Assembly: GCA_024704175.1 (NCBI GenBank)
Contig: CP085629.1
Span: 1,674,001-1,738,000 of the forward strand
Length of the DNA stretch: 64,000 nucleotides
From: Paenibacillus sp. P25
GTDB lineage: Bacteria; Bacillota; Bacilli; Paenibacillales; NBRC-103111
Reading direction: 5' to 3'
Shown here: piece by piece, positions 10,352 through 19,378 of the stretch
Position numbering within the stretch: position 1 is the stretch's first letter
Layout of the letters: every line of letters begins with the position of its first letter
Translations under genes and position numbers: made by a program
Notes under the pieces: generated by a model
The model's database searches: none
Told to the model about the DNA's origin: nothing
The model's input: only the letters and a program-made list of their open reading frames with translations

Positions 10352-11350
10352 ATGAAGCCTTTATTGGAAATCAGCCATCTGCAGACCGCCTTCCAAACGG
10401 ACCAAGGGGAGGTCGTTTCCATCGACGATGTCAGCTTCCGGCTGAACCCCGGAGAGACGATCGGAATCGTGGGCGAATCCGGTCGCGGCAAAAGCGTGAC
10501 CTCGCTGTCGATTATGAAGCTGCTCAGCCAGCGGGGACGGATCCGCCAGGGAAGCATACTATTCGGCGGAGAGGATCTGGTTCAGGCGGGAGAGGACCGT
10601 ATGCGGGCAATCCGCGGCAATGAAATCTCCATGATTTTTCAGGAACCGATGACGTCGCTCAATCCCGTATTTACGATCGGGCATCAATTGATCGAAGCCA
10701 TCCGCCTGCATATGAAGATGAGTAAAAGCGATGCCCGCGCCTATGCGGTGGAAATGCTGAAGAAGGTCGGCATTCCCCGCGCCGAAGCGGTTATCGATGA
10801 GTATCCGCATTCCCTCTCCGGAGGGATGCGGCGGCTGGGTTATGATCGCGATGGCGCTTTCCTGCAGACCCAAAGTCGCTTATCGCCGACGAGCCGACTA
10901 CGGCGCTCGACGTGACGATTCAGGCGCAAATTCTCGAGCTGATGAAGAGGTGCGCGGGAGGAGTCCGGCACTGCGATCATGCTGATTACGCACGATTTGG
11001 GCGTCATGGCGGAAATGGCGGACAGGGTCATTGTCATGTACGCGGGACAGGTCGTCGAAGAAGCGGATGTCTACACGCTGTTCGATAACCCCAAGCATCC
11101 GTATACGCAAGGCTTGATGCAGTCAATTCCGCATTTGGATGCAGAAGATGGAGAGCGGCTGGCCTCCATTCCCGGTACGGTTCCATCGCTGCATCAGATG
11201 CCGAAGGGTCGCCGGTTTCATACCCGCCCCTTCTCTAAGGAACGATGCGAGCAGGAAGCGCCGCCGTCGCTTACAGCAGGCATGGAGCATCGGGCCAGAT
11301 GCTGGATGGTGCAGGCGGAATCCGCAGCGACCGAATTGGAGGTGAGCTGA
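10352..11350 (+). CDS. Peptide ABC importer ATPase, DppD/OppD-like (frameshifted)
   Basis: Cytosolic ATPase of the Dpp-type importer. Walker A reads GESGRGKS (about 45-52), Q-loop [12 protein letters not shown], signature SGGMR, Walker [14 protein letters not shown]-loop [16 protein letters not shown], and the C-terminal oligopeptide-transporter motif near the end (KGRRFHTR). Several indels lie between 10828 and 10970: near 10830 (CGGCGGCTGGG for CGGCAGCGGG), near 10875 (AAAGTCGCTT for AAGCTGCTT), and around 10945. Two Arg residues (10481-10486 and 11207-11212, both GGTCGC) replace residues usually Cys or Ser, and one Cys codon seems to be missing after HTR. The start follows the amidohydrolase by 23 bases; the stop nearly touches the next gene. 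Confidence 0.88.
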
Positions 11351-11351
11351 A

Positions 11352-12335
11352 ATGGCGGTACTGGAGGAGAAGCTGAAGCCGCCACTGCTGGAAATTGAGC
11401 GGTCGCGGACCTATTATCCGATCCGCAGGGGATTGTTTCCCGGACCGTCGGTCATGTGAAAGCCGTCGATGGCGTCAGCTTCTCCATATATGAAGGGGAG
11501 ACGCTGGGGCTTGTTGGCGAGTCCGGCTGCGGCAAGTCGACGATCGGGCGCTCGATCATCCGTTTGGAGAATCCGACGGACGGGAAAATCATGTTCGGCG
11601 GCGGCGACCTGACCCTGCTTCCCCGTCGGAAATGAAGCGGGTGCGCCCGGCCATGCAAATGATCTTTCAGGATCCCTACTCATCGCTTAATCCCCGGAAG
11701 CGGATCAAGGATATTTTGGCTGAACCGATTAAGGTTCACCGGATTGTGCCGGCGGAGGATATCCCGAAGCGGGTCGATGAACTGCTTGGCATGGTAGGTC
11801 TCCCCAAAAGCTACAAAAACCGGTACCCGCACGAATTTTCCGGCGGGCAGCGGCGCGGATCGGCATTGCGCGCGCCTTATCGCTGAATCCGAAGCTGATC
11901 ATCTGCGACGAACCGGTATCGGCACTCGACGTATCGATCCAGGCTCAAATTCTGAATCTGCTGAAAGACTTGCAGCAGGAGCTGAATCTGACCTACCTGT
12001 TTATCGGTCACGGCCTTGGCGCGGTGCGCTATATCAGCGACCGGATCGCGGTGATGTACCTTGGCAAAATCGTGGAGATCGCGAGTACGGCGGACATCTT
12101 CCGCGACCCGAAGCATCCGTACACAAAGGCACTGCTTAGCGCCTATCCTGCGCCGAATCCGCGGCTACGCAGCAAGGAGAAGCTCGTGATCCAGGGCGAC
12201 CTACCGAGCCCGGCCAACCCGCCGAGCGGTCGCCGGTTCCATACCCGCTGCCCGCTCGCCAAGGCGATTTGCCGCGAGCAGGAGCCGGAGCTGAAAGGAC
12301 GGGAGCACGCCGCAGCCTGCTTCGCCCTGGATTAA
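11352..12335 (+). CDS. Peptide ABC importer ATPase, DppF/OppF-like (frameshifted)
   Basis: Second ATPase of the importer. It has an intact Walker A GESGCGKS (11520s), Q-loop [13 protein letters not shown], signature FSGGQR, Walker [14 protein letters not shown], an H-loop variant FIGHGLGAV, and the C-terminal motif [10 protein letters not shown]. Three single-base losses shift the frame: near 11435 (T/C run), near 11625 (C run), and at about 11853, where GGCAGCGG reads GGCGCGG within the QRQRIGIARA segment. Position 11401 (GGTCGC, Ser) should probably be Leu. The ATG at 11352 follows GGAGGTGAGC, overlapping the end of the preceding ATPase gene. Confidence 0.88.
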
Positions 12336-12361
12336 TTCATCGCAGAAAGGAGGATGTGCCG

Positions 12362-13312
12362 GTGTTTTCTTACATTGTCCGGCGTTTGCTGATTGCCGTC
12401 CCTGTGCTTTTTGGCGTAACGATTGTGAACTTTATCATTATCAACATGGCGCCGGGCAGTCCGGTCGACATGCTGATTGATCCGAACATTACAGCGGCGG
12501 ATATCGAAGCGAAGAAAGCCGCGCTCGGGCTCAATCAGCCGCTGTATGTCCAGTATTACTATTGGATGGTCAACCTGCTGCAGGGTAATCTCGGCTTCTC
12601 CTTCAGCTCCTATCAGCCGGTGGCGCATATGATCGGCGAGCGGCTGGGCCCGACGGTGCTGCTGATGGGGCTTTCGATTCTTCTGGGCATTGCGATTGCC
12701 ATCCCCCTTGGGGTAATGAGCGCCACCAGACAGTATTCCAAGCTGGATTACCTTGCGACCGGCGGGTCGTTCATGGGAATTTCCATTCCGCATTTCTTTC
12801 TGGCGCTAGGACTTATTTACATTTTCTCGCTCAAGCTGAAATGGCTTCCCTCCGGAGGCATGGTTACTTTAGGCGGCGAAGGCGGGTTTACCGACCGAAT
12901 GCTGCATCTGGTGCTGCCGGTGATGGTGCTCGGGATCGGGCTCGCCGGCAAAAAAATCCGCTACGTCCGTGCCAGCGTTCTGGAAATTCTCGGGCAGGAT
13001 TATCTTCGGACGGCGCGGGCCAAAGGGGTACGGGAATTCCTTGTCGTGAACAAGCATGCGCTGCGCAACGCTTTGATTCCGATCATTACCGTCGTCGGCC
13101 TGGAAATCCCGATGCTGCTGGGCGGAGCGGTGATTACGGAGCAAATCTTCTCCTGGCCGGGGATCGGTCAGCTGACCATGGCGTCGATCATGTCCCGCGA
13201 TTATCCGACGCTGATGGGCCTCAACCTGCTGGCGGCGACCATGGTGCTGGCCGCGAACCTGCTCACGGATGTCGTCTACTCCATAGCGGACCCGAGGATC
13301 AAATACAATTAA
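12362..13312 (+). CDS. Peptide ABC importer permease, DppB-like
   Basis: Integral membrane channel subunit, 316 residues and uninterrupted. The start is GTG at 12362 after AAAGGAGG. It has the family N-terminus FSYIVRRLLIAVPVLFGV followed by NMAPGSPVDML, about six membrane segments, and the EAA-type ATPase-coupling loop DYLRTARAKGVREF near residue 215, followed by the ALIPIITVVGLEIP region. It lies just after the two ATPases and before the second permease. Confidence 0.95.
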   Translation: MFSYIVRRLLIAVPVLFGVTIVNFIIINMAPGSPVDMLIDPNITAADIEAKKAALGLNQPLYVQYYYWMVNLLQGNLGFSFSSYQPVAHMIGERLGPTVLLMGLSILLGIAIAIPLGVMSATRQYSKLDYLATGGSFMGISIPHFFLALGLIYIFSLKLKWLPSGGMVTLGGEGGFTDRMLHLVLPVMVLGIGLAGKKIRYVRASVLEILGQDYLRTARAKGVREFLVVNKHALRNALIPIITVVGLEIPMLLGGAVITEQIFSWPGIGQLTMASIMSRDYPTLMGLNLLAATMVLAANLLTDVVYSIADPRIKYN

Positions 13313-13326
13313 AGGAGGTGCCGCTC

Positions 13327-14252
13327 GTGTCAACGGCAGAAATGAACATGGACGGAAGCCGGGAAATCGGAGCCCAGCTCCATCCTGCGGAGATTCGCCA
13401 GGATCCGGAGGAAAGCTACTCCAGGCTAGTGATGCGCAGGTTTGCAAAGCATAAGCTGGCAGTGGCGGGGCTGGCCGTGATGACCGTATTGGTGCTTATG
13501 GCCGTCTTCGCACCATTCATCGCCAGGCATGATCCGTATCAAGTGACCGGGTCCTTCGAGGCGGAGCCGTCCTGGGAATATTGGCTGGGTACGGATCAGA
13601 CCGGGCGCGACGTCCTCAGCCGTCTCATCTATGCTGCCCGGGTATCGCTTACGGTAGGGATCGGCTCGGTCGTAATCAGCGTAGCGATCGGAACCGTCTT
13701 GGGGCTGGTTTCCGGGTTCTTCGGCGGCTGGGTGGATATGGTCGTGATGCGGATTACGGACGTATTTATGTCGTTTCCCCAACTGATGCTCATTCTGGTG
13801 GTCGTTAGTATGGTCGGGCCTAGCCTGACGAATGTGATCCTGGTTCTGGGTCTGCTGGGCTGGACAGGGGTGGCGCGGCTTGTACGCGGCGGCGTCCTGT
13901 CGGTGAAGCAGCTGGACTTCGTAAAAGCGGGAGTGGCGCTGGGCCTTGGCGTGCCGAGAATTCTGTTCGCCCACATTCTGCCGAATGTGACGGCGCCGAT
14001 TCTGGTTCATGCGACATTCGGCATCGCCGGAGCGATTCTGGTGGAAGCTTCGCTCAGCTTCCTGGGTCTGGGCGTTCAGCCGCCGACAGCGAGCTGGGGA
14101 ATATGCTGACGGACGCCCAGTCGCTGACCGTCCTGACGTCGCAGCCGTGGCTGTGGGTGCCGCCGGGCTTTATGATCATCCTGGCCGTGCTGTCCGTCAA
14201 CTTTATCGGGGACGGCCTGAGGGATGCACTTGATCCGAAAAGTCTGAAGTAG
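13327..14252 (+). CDS. Peptide ABC importer permease, DppC-like (frameshifted near the end)
   Basis: Second channel subunit. The start is GTG at 13327 after AAAGGAGGTG. It has a cytosolic N-terminus, a first membrane segment (LAVAGLAVMTVLVLMAVFAPF), the family motif WLGTDQTGRDVLSRLIYAARVSL, and the coupling loop DFVKAGVALGLGVPRILFAHI. One G lost near 14097 (ASWGNMLTDAQ expected) changes frame; the tail then reads PWLWVPPGFMIILAVLSVNFIGDGLRDALDP, the family C-terminus, ending at 14252. It completes the five-part importer. Confidence 0.92.
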
Positions 14253-14291
14253 TACCTTTTTTTTAGCCAGGATATCCTTATCAACCGAGGA

Positions 14292-14323
14292 AAACCCGGG
14301 AACGGTTAGCCGTCTCCGGGTTT
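14292..14323. terminator. Bidirectional terminator between convergent genes
   Basis: AAACCCGG (14292-14299) pairs with CCGGGTTT (14316-14323), and inside it ACGG pairs with CCGT. It lies between the end of the peptide-importer operon (plus) and the stop of a small minus-strand gene. T-rich tails are short on both sides. Confidence 0.6.
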
Positions 14324-14343
14324 CGTTGTGCTATGGATTCCTA

Positions 14344-14526
14344 TCAGCGTCCGGCGTCCGGAGCCTCTTCTTTCTCCTCCGGCACATCGTACTTATTGAT
14401 ATGGGCCACGATGGCTTCCACCGCCTCGCCTGCATTGGTGGATGCAGGTACTTCCTTGACCTCATCCTCCGTCGCGTCCAGGAAATTCTGCTGATCGGCG
14501 CGGATGGCGTCCAAGCTGTTGCTCAT
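14344..14526 (-). CDS. Small acidic protein, 60 residues, unknown
   Basis: Starts MSNSLDAIRADQQNF and is strongly acidic (many Glu and Asp, ending PEEKEEAPDAGR). The ATG at 14526 is chosen over an upstream one because AAGGAAGGAGGG precedes it at the proper distance. No family is recognised. It is divergent from the ECF sigma operon, with the two starts about 130 bases apart. Its charge and size could suit a soluble regulatory or stress protein; this is not shown by the sequence. Confidence 0.6.
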   Translation of the reverse strand: MSNSLDAIRADQQNFLDATEDEVKEVPASTNAGEAVEAIVAHINKYDVPEEKEEAPDAGR

Positions 14527-14607
14527 ACGGTTCCCTCCTTCCTTTGGTTCATTATCAGTCATGCCGATGCTAGCTTGTGTAAATTGAGGTGATTTATGCA
14601 AAAAGTT

Positions 14608-14635
14608 GGAACTTTTTGCGCCTCGATCTGTCTAA
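14608..14635 (+). promoter_or_regulatory. Predicted ECF-type promoter, probably autoregulated
   Basis: GGAAC (14608-14612) followed by 17 bases and GTCTAA (14630-14635) matches the general ECF pattern of an AAC -35 and a GTC -10. It sits just upstream of the RBS (GAGGTGG, 14641) of an ECF sigma gene, so self-activation is the obvious inference. Confidence 0.6.
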
Positions 14636-14652
14636 TCCATAGAGGTGGTTGG

Positions 14653-15213
14653 ATGGAGGAGCCGCATTACCTGAAATATTTGGCGGGCGGTTACGATAAA
14701 GATGCCGTTTTGCGTGAGCTGATGACCGATTACGGGGAGGATGTATGGAATTTCGCCTATTTCCTGACCCGGCGTCGCGAAGCGGCGGACGATCTCTCCC
14801 AAGAGGTATTCCTGTCGGTATATAACCGTTTGCACACCTTCCGGGGCGATTGCACCGTCAAGAGCTGGTCGCTGACCGTCACCCGGAATAAATCGCTCAA
14901 TTATTTGCGAAACGCTTTTATCCGCAAAGTGACCTTGGTAGAGTATGTGGTTCGAAAGGAAGGTGTCCGGTCCGCTGAAGCGGAGCTGTTCGACCGCATG
15001 GAGACGCGGCGGATCTGGTCGCTCGTCATGAAGCTCCCGCGGAAATACAGGGAGGTACTGTTAATGGATGCGCATTATCAGCTTGGCATGCGGGAGATGG
15101 CGGCCATGCTTGAGGTTACGGAAGGTACGGTTAAATCCCGCCTGCACCGGGCAAGGAGGAAGCTGTCCGCAATGCTGGAATCCGACCGATGCGAAGGAGG
15201 GCATGGCTTATGA
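14653..15213 (+). CDS. ECF-family RNA polymerase sigma factor
   Basis: Sigma-70-like factor of 186 residues. Region 2 includes WNFAYFLTRRREAADDLSQEVFLSVYNRLHTFRG and region 4 includes LPRKYREVLLMDAHYQLGMREMAAMLEVTEGTVKSRLHRARRKL. The ATG at 14653 was chosen over 14596 because GAGGTGG precedes it and because the putative ECF promoter lies between the two. The stop overlaps the next start as ATGA, implying translational coupling to a membrane partner. Confidence 0.93.
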   Translation: MEEPHYLKYLAGGYDKDAVLRELMTDYGEDVWNFAYFLTRRREAADDLSQEVFLSVYNRLHTFRGDCTVKSWSLTVTRNKSLNYLRNAFIRKVTLVEYVVRKEGVRSAEAELFDRMETRRIWSLVMKLPRKYREVLLMDAHYQLGMREMAAMLEVTEGTVKSRLHRARRKLSAMLESDRCEGGHGL

Positions 15214-16146
15214 ACGAAGAGCGGCCGCCGTGGTATGATGCGCTGTCAGGATCGCCGTTCACACAGCGGCATTTTACCGATCGGCGAAAAGAAGGGATCC
15301 TTACAAAAGCGAAGCGGCAAGAGGGACCAAAGCGGATGAGAACCATCGCCATTTCCGCGGCGGTTATTTTATTATGCGGGGTATGCCTATGGATGGCGGT
15401 GCCCCAACCTCCGCTAACCGGACAGCCGGCGTTGTTGTCCGGCGGCGCAAACGATCCCTGGCGTGAACGTCCCGAATACAAGCAAGGCAGCGAGACGCTT
15501 TTTCGCATCTATCCCGATCCGAATCTTGCAGCTGGGAAGCCTTTTGGTTACCTTTTTAATTTTCAAGCTCCGTTCAGCGTGTTTGCCGGAAAAGAATTAA
15601 CGATTACCGCTCAGCATAAAGAGACCGGAATGAAGTTGACGGCATTGGGCCCAAGGACGATTACCGAACCGAGCCCCGGCTATCCGGGTCTTCAGCGCTT
15701 CGGAGTTAACTTCGGCGCCGCTCGGCGGGTTGTGGCGCTTCGAAGTGGATCTGGACGGCCGGTTCTACGGCGATGCGGTCCTGCCGGTGGCGGAACCGTC
15801 CTGGGAGGTCAGTCCGGAGTTTGTTTCCGGAACATACACCATGCGCGGAATAAGCAAGAAAGTCGGGTTCATCGATGCCGGTTTTACCGCCGGGAAGCCG
15901 AATAAATACATGTGGCATTTCTGGGGGACGGAGGAGGAGCTGGACGGTCCTTTCGCTGTGAAAGCTGTGAAGCAGGGGAGTACGGATATCATTGACGTGT
16001 TTACAGTGGATGCTTTGGCCGGAGAGTTGAACGGTGCGGATCGCCACGCTCCATCTACGATGGTGCTCCCATCGCCCGGACGCTGGCTGTTGATGGCTTA
16101 TGTGGGTGACCGGCTGTTCGGCGGCGTGGTGGTGGAAGTGAAGTAG
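15210..16146 (+). CDS. Putative anti-sigma factor with DUF4871-like extracellular domain (frameshifted)
   Basis: Starts by ATGA overlap with the sigma gene. A 40-residue cytosolic N-terminus (MNEERPPWYDALSGSPF) leads to one membrane segment (TIAISAAVILLCGVCLWMAV, about 46-65), then a large outside domain. Its C-terminal half, WEVSPEFVSGTYTMRG then NKYMWHFWGTEEELDGPF, resembles the DUF4871 family of Bacillota; I am moderately sure of that. One base gained near 15712 splits the gene; beyond it the frame continues to 16146. Gene order and topology suggest a single-pass anti-sigma factor that senses envelope conditions. A classical zinc-binding anti-sigma motif is not visible. Confidence 0.7.
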
Positions 16147-16305
16147 AACGCGGTATCTTCCGCTAAAAACGGTCTGGTTTTTTATAGAAGGACTTCGATA
16201 GAAGTTTTTCTTATTGTCACCAGAAGCTTCCGGTGGAATAATGGAGGAAGACCTGAGATCGGCCGTTAGTTGGTTCAGGACCTTAGCGGAAAGAAGGCTT
16301 TCCTC

Positions 16306-17502
16306 GTGCAGAATAAGAATGTAGTGATTCTGGCCTTGTTTTATGCGTTTATTTTTATGAGCACCGGCTCGTTCTCCTCGTACATCGGAGTCTATTTTAC
16401 GGAAGCGGGGATCGGGCATACCGAGATCGGGGTGCTGACTTCCATCGGCGCCGTGGTCGGCTTGGTTGCACAGCCGCTTTGGGGATTGGCAGGAGACCGG
16501 TCGCGGACGAAAAACCGGATTCTTATGGTTTGCACGTCGCTATCCGGCTTGTCGGTGTGGCTGGTGCCCTGGGCGGGGACACTCTTCTTGCCGCTGCTTC
16601 TGGCCATGGCGCTGTTCAGCCTGTTTCAGATCGCGATTAACCCGCTCAGCGATGCGATCACGCTGGAGCTGTCTTCCCGTGGCGTCGTGCGCTTTTCCAC
16701 CATCCGCACCTTCGGCTCGGTCGGGTATGCCGTGATATCCATCTTCGCCGGATGGCTGTTCGCCCGTCATATCGATTCGATTTTCCTCGTCACCTCGATG
16801 ATCATGCTGGGCTGTTTTGCCTTGTCCTTCGGCATTCCACAGGTGGAGGGTCATCAGAGCGGAAAGAAGAAAGTACGGATCACAGAAATTTTCAAAAACC
16901 GGCGGCTGGTTGTGCTTTACGTCTATACACTTGTCATGTCGACAACGCTGGGATTTATCTGGGCGTTTCAGGCGATCTACAGCAAGGAGCAGGGCATCAG
17001 CATGGAGGTCATCGGCATCGGACTGGCCATCGGCTCGTTCGCTCAGTTTCCGTTCATGATCTTCTTCCAGCGGTTTTACGACCGTTTCGGGATTCGCAAT
17101 ATTTTGCTGTTTTCGGGGCTGATCCATACGTTGAGATGGGGGCTATACGCCTTCAGCCTGACACCGTTTACCTATTTGCTCAGCTGGGTCATGCATGGGG
17201 GAACGTACATATTGTTTTACATGTGCCTGGCGGAGTATGTGAACAAGCATGTGGTGAAGGAGCTCAAGGCGACCGGCCAAATGCTTAATTCCGTCATTCA
17301 ACTCAGCGTGAGCAAGATTATCGGTGGCATGCTGGGCGGGTTCTATGCGGCCAAGTTCGGCTTCCATAGTGCGTTTGTACTGCTCATGGTAATCGCCGGG
17401 GTAGCGACGATAGGATTTTATGCGGTCAGCCGATTTTTACCTGTGTATGCCAATGTTACGAGATCTTCGGTCGAACCCCATACGGTTCAGCAAACGAGAT
17501 GA
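16306..17502 (+). CDS. MFS transporter
   Basis: Twelve-helix-type membrane transporter of about 398 residues. The N-terminal half has LFYAFIFMSTGSFSSYIGVYF and the loop GLAGDRSRTKNRIL typical of MFS loop 2-3; the second half is similarly hydrophobic. I prefer GTG at 16306 (GGAAAGAAGG upstream) to TTG at 16270, which lacks an RBS. It resembles the nucleoside/sugar-proton symporter-like MFS group, but the substrate cannot be told. The gene is intact and followed by a strong terminator. Confidence 0.88.
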   Translation: MQNKNVVILALFYAFIFMSTGSFSSYIGVYFTEAGIGHTEIGVLTSIGAVVGLVAQPLWGLAGDRSRTKNRILMVCTSLSGLSVWLVPWAGTLFLPLLLAMALFSLFQIAINPLSDAITLELSSRGVVRFSTIRTFGSVGYAVISIFAGWLFARHIDSIFLVTSMIMLGCFALSFGIPQVEGHQSGKKKVRITEIFKNRRLVVLYVYTLVMSTTLGFIWAFQAIYSKEQGISMEVIGIGLAIGSFAQFPFMIFFQRFYDRFGIRNILLFSGLIHTLRWGLYAFSLTPFTYLLSWVMHGGTYILFYMCLAEYVNKHVVKELKATGQMLNSVIQLSVSKIIGGMLGGFYAAKFGFHSAFVLLMVIAGVATIGFYAVSRFLPVYANVTRSSVEPHTVQQTR

Positions 17503-17503
17503 G

Positions 17504-17527
17504 GCTCCCGCTAAGGGAGCTTTTTTT
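17504..17527 (+). terminator. Rho-independent terminator after the MFS gene
   Basis: GCTCCC (17504-17509) pairs with GGGAGC (17515-17520) across a 5-base loop and is followed by seven T. Confidence 0.92.
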
Positions 17528-17550
17528 GCGATCTTTTTACCGGCAAAATA

Positions 17551-17580
17551 AAAAAACACCGTTCAAGGTGTTAGGCTTTT
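17551..17580. terminator. Second hairpin, possible bidirectional terminator
   Basis: AACACC (17555-17560) pairs with GGTGTT (17567-17572). It is flanked by A6 on one side and GGCTTTT on the other, so it could stop transcription in either direction. Confidence 0.5.
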
Positions 17581-17746
17581 GTACATATGAAAATAAGAGT
17601 CTCAAAACGATATAAGTTGAATAAAAAGTGTATTTCCTTGTTTCCTATAATATTAGTATAGCAGAAAGAAAAGGTTAAGTCTACCCCTTTAGGAAAATTT
17701 CGGATATATTTTTTTGTGCAGTTCATTTTCCTGAAGGAGGCGTTTC

Positions 17747-18520
17747 ATGGTTAGTTTTGTTCTGGCAAGAAAAGCATACCTGCAAAATAGGCAGTACCGG
17801 ACCGGACATGCGATCCGAATGGCCGGCAGTGTCATCATCGGGATGATCTACATTTCATTGTGGGCCAGAATCGGAAACGGCAAACCTCTCGGTGAATACG
17901 GATTAAACGGGATGGTAAGCTATATCGCATTCAACCAGTCGTGCATCTGGCTTCTCATTACCACGTTCGGACTGGGCTTGGAAGAAGCGGTGCGCACAGG
18001 GCAAATCGCCCTCGATTTGCTGCGGCCCCTGAATCTGTTCGTGCATATGGTGAGCCGGGAAGCGGGAAGAACCGTTTATTTCTTTCTCTACTGCTGCATA
18101 CCGATCTATACGGTCTACGCTCTGTTCATTCCCATAAGGCAGCCCGAACGCCCTGAAACCTGGCTGTGGACCGCGATTGCGCTAATCGGTACCGCTTATA
18201 TTTCCATCTGCATCTCGTATATGATCGGGATTACCGCCTTATGGACGACGGAGAGCCGGTTCCTTCATTACCTCCATCATGCTTTGAACACCCTATTATC
18301 CGGATTTCTGATCCCGGTCGAATGGATGCCTTCCTGGCTTCAAGCGGTTAGCCGCTGCTCTCCTTATCCGTTCCTCCAGTACCATCCCACGCGAATTTAT
18401 ATGGAAATGGAAGACCCTCACATGCTGATCGGTTCCATCGGTTGGTCGGCAGGCTTGACTGCGGTTTGTTATCTGTTGACCCGCATCGTGAGAAACAAGG
18501 TGGAGGTGCAGGGAGGATGA
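17747..18520 (+). CDS. ABC-2 family transporter permease, subunit 1
   Basis: Six-helix permease of 257 residues resembling the ABC-2 group of COG4587/PF06182 (ABC_6). The N-terminus VSFVLARKAYLQNRQYRTGH is followed by membrane helices; GQIALDLLRPLNLFVHMVSRE is a recognisable conserved block, as is PVEWMPSWLQAVSRCSPYPF. The ATG at 17747 follows GAAGGAGG. Its stop overlaps the next start (ATGA), so the two permeases should form one channel. A TATAAT element occurs upstream at 17646-17651 but without a convincing -35 partner. The substrate is unknown; such systems usually export. Confidence 0.88.
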   Translation: MVSFVLARKAYLQNRQYRTGHAIRMAGSVIIGMIYISLWARIGNGKPLGEYGLNGMVSYIAFNQSCIWLLITTFGLGLEEAVRTGQIALDLLRPLNLFVHMVSREAGRTVYFFLYCCIPIYTVYALFIPIRQPERPETWLWTAIALIGTAYISICISYMIGITALWTTESRFLHYLHHALNTLLSGFLIPVEWMPSWLQAVSRCSPYPFLQYHPTRIYMEMEDPHMLIGSIGWSAGLTAVCYLLTRIVRNKVEVQGG

Positions 18521-19344
18521 ACCGGAGCCGGCACACGAAGGGCGGTCGTATGACAGGAATGCTAAAGCTCTATATTCAACTGGCCAGAGCAAGTATTCGC
18601 AGCCGGATGCAGTACAAATTCAATTTCGTTTTGTCGTCGCTGCTGACATCCTTTATTACGGTTGCCGAGTTCCTCACCATTGCGGTTGTCCTGCTGCGCT
18701 TTCAAACCATACAGGACTGGAACATCTACGAGATTGGTTATTTATTTTCGGTATTAAATCTGTCCCGCTATTTGTACCGCGTGCTGGCCGCCGATATCAA
18801 CGGGTTTGAGAAATACATGGTTCAAGGTCTGTTCGATCAGTCGCTGCTTAGGCCCGTCCCGGTGCTGCTTGTGCTGATGACGCGGAACTTCCGCCCGATG
18901 GCCGGTGAGCTGGCGCAGGGGCTGACCGTGTTCACCGTTTGCATTTGGCATTTGATCGCATCGGGGCAGACCACCTGGCTGGCGATTCCCTTAACGGCAC
19001 TCACGATTATAAGCGGGACGGCTATTGTCTTTGCTGTCGGGTTGGCAACGGCAACCTGCGGCTTCTGGATTCAACGCATCGAAGACCTGCAGGTGCTGAC
19101 CGATAACGCACCGACGCTAGCCTGCCAATTTCCGCTAAGCATCTTCCCGCAGTGGATTCGCACGCCGCTGCTCATCGTCGTGCCGTACGGATTCGTTGCC
19201 TACGTACCGTCGCTGTACATTTTGCGTGGAGCGTACGGACCGTGGGCGCTGGCGGGAAGCTTTGCCGCCGCGGTTTGTTTTCTGGCGCTGGCGCTGCGGC
19301 TCTGGAAATTTGGCATTGCGCACTATCAAAGCACGGGAAGCTGA
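18517..19344 (+). CDS. ABC-2 family transporter permease, subunit 2
   Basis: Companion permease of 275 residues. The start at 18517 overlaps the previous stop; an internal ATG at 18550 is an alternative. It has about six membrane segments and the paired-family features DQSLLRPVPVLLVLMTRNF and ACQFPLSIFPQWIRTPLLIVVPYGFVAYVPS. With the preceding permease and the following ATPase it makes a three-gene exporter. Confidence 0.88.
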   Translation: MNRSRHTKGGRMTGMLKLYIQLARASIRSRMQYKFNFVLSSLLTSFITVAEFLTIAVVLLRFQTIQDWNIYEIGYLFSVLNLSRYLYRVLAADINGFEKYMVQGLFDQSLLRPVPVLLVLMTRNFRPMAGELAQGLTVFTVCIWHLIASGQTTWLAIPLTALTIISGTAIVFAVGLATATCGFWIQRIEDLQVLTDNAPTLACQFPLSIFPQWIRTPLLIVVPYGFVAYVPSLYILRGAYGPWALAGSFAAAVCFLALALRLWKFGIAHYQSTGS

Positions 19345-19378
19345 GCCACGGCTTTTATAACGGGGAATGGGGAGGAAA

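Noticed and set aside
10481-10486. Functional Arg in the Walker A loops (GRGK)
   Set aside because: Tolerable in principle, but the same GGTCGC replaces expected Cys codons in unrelated motifs across the window, so a systematic error is simpler.
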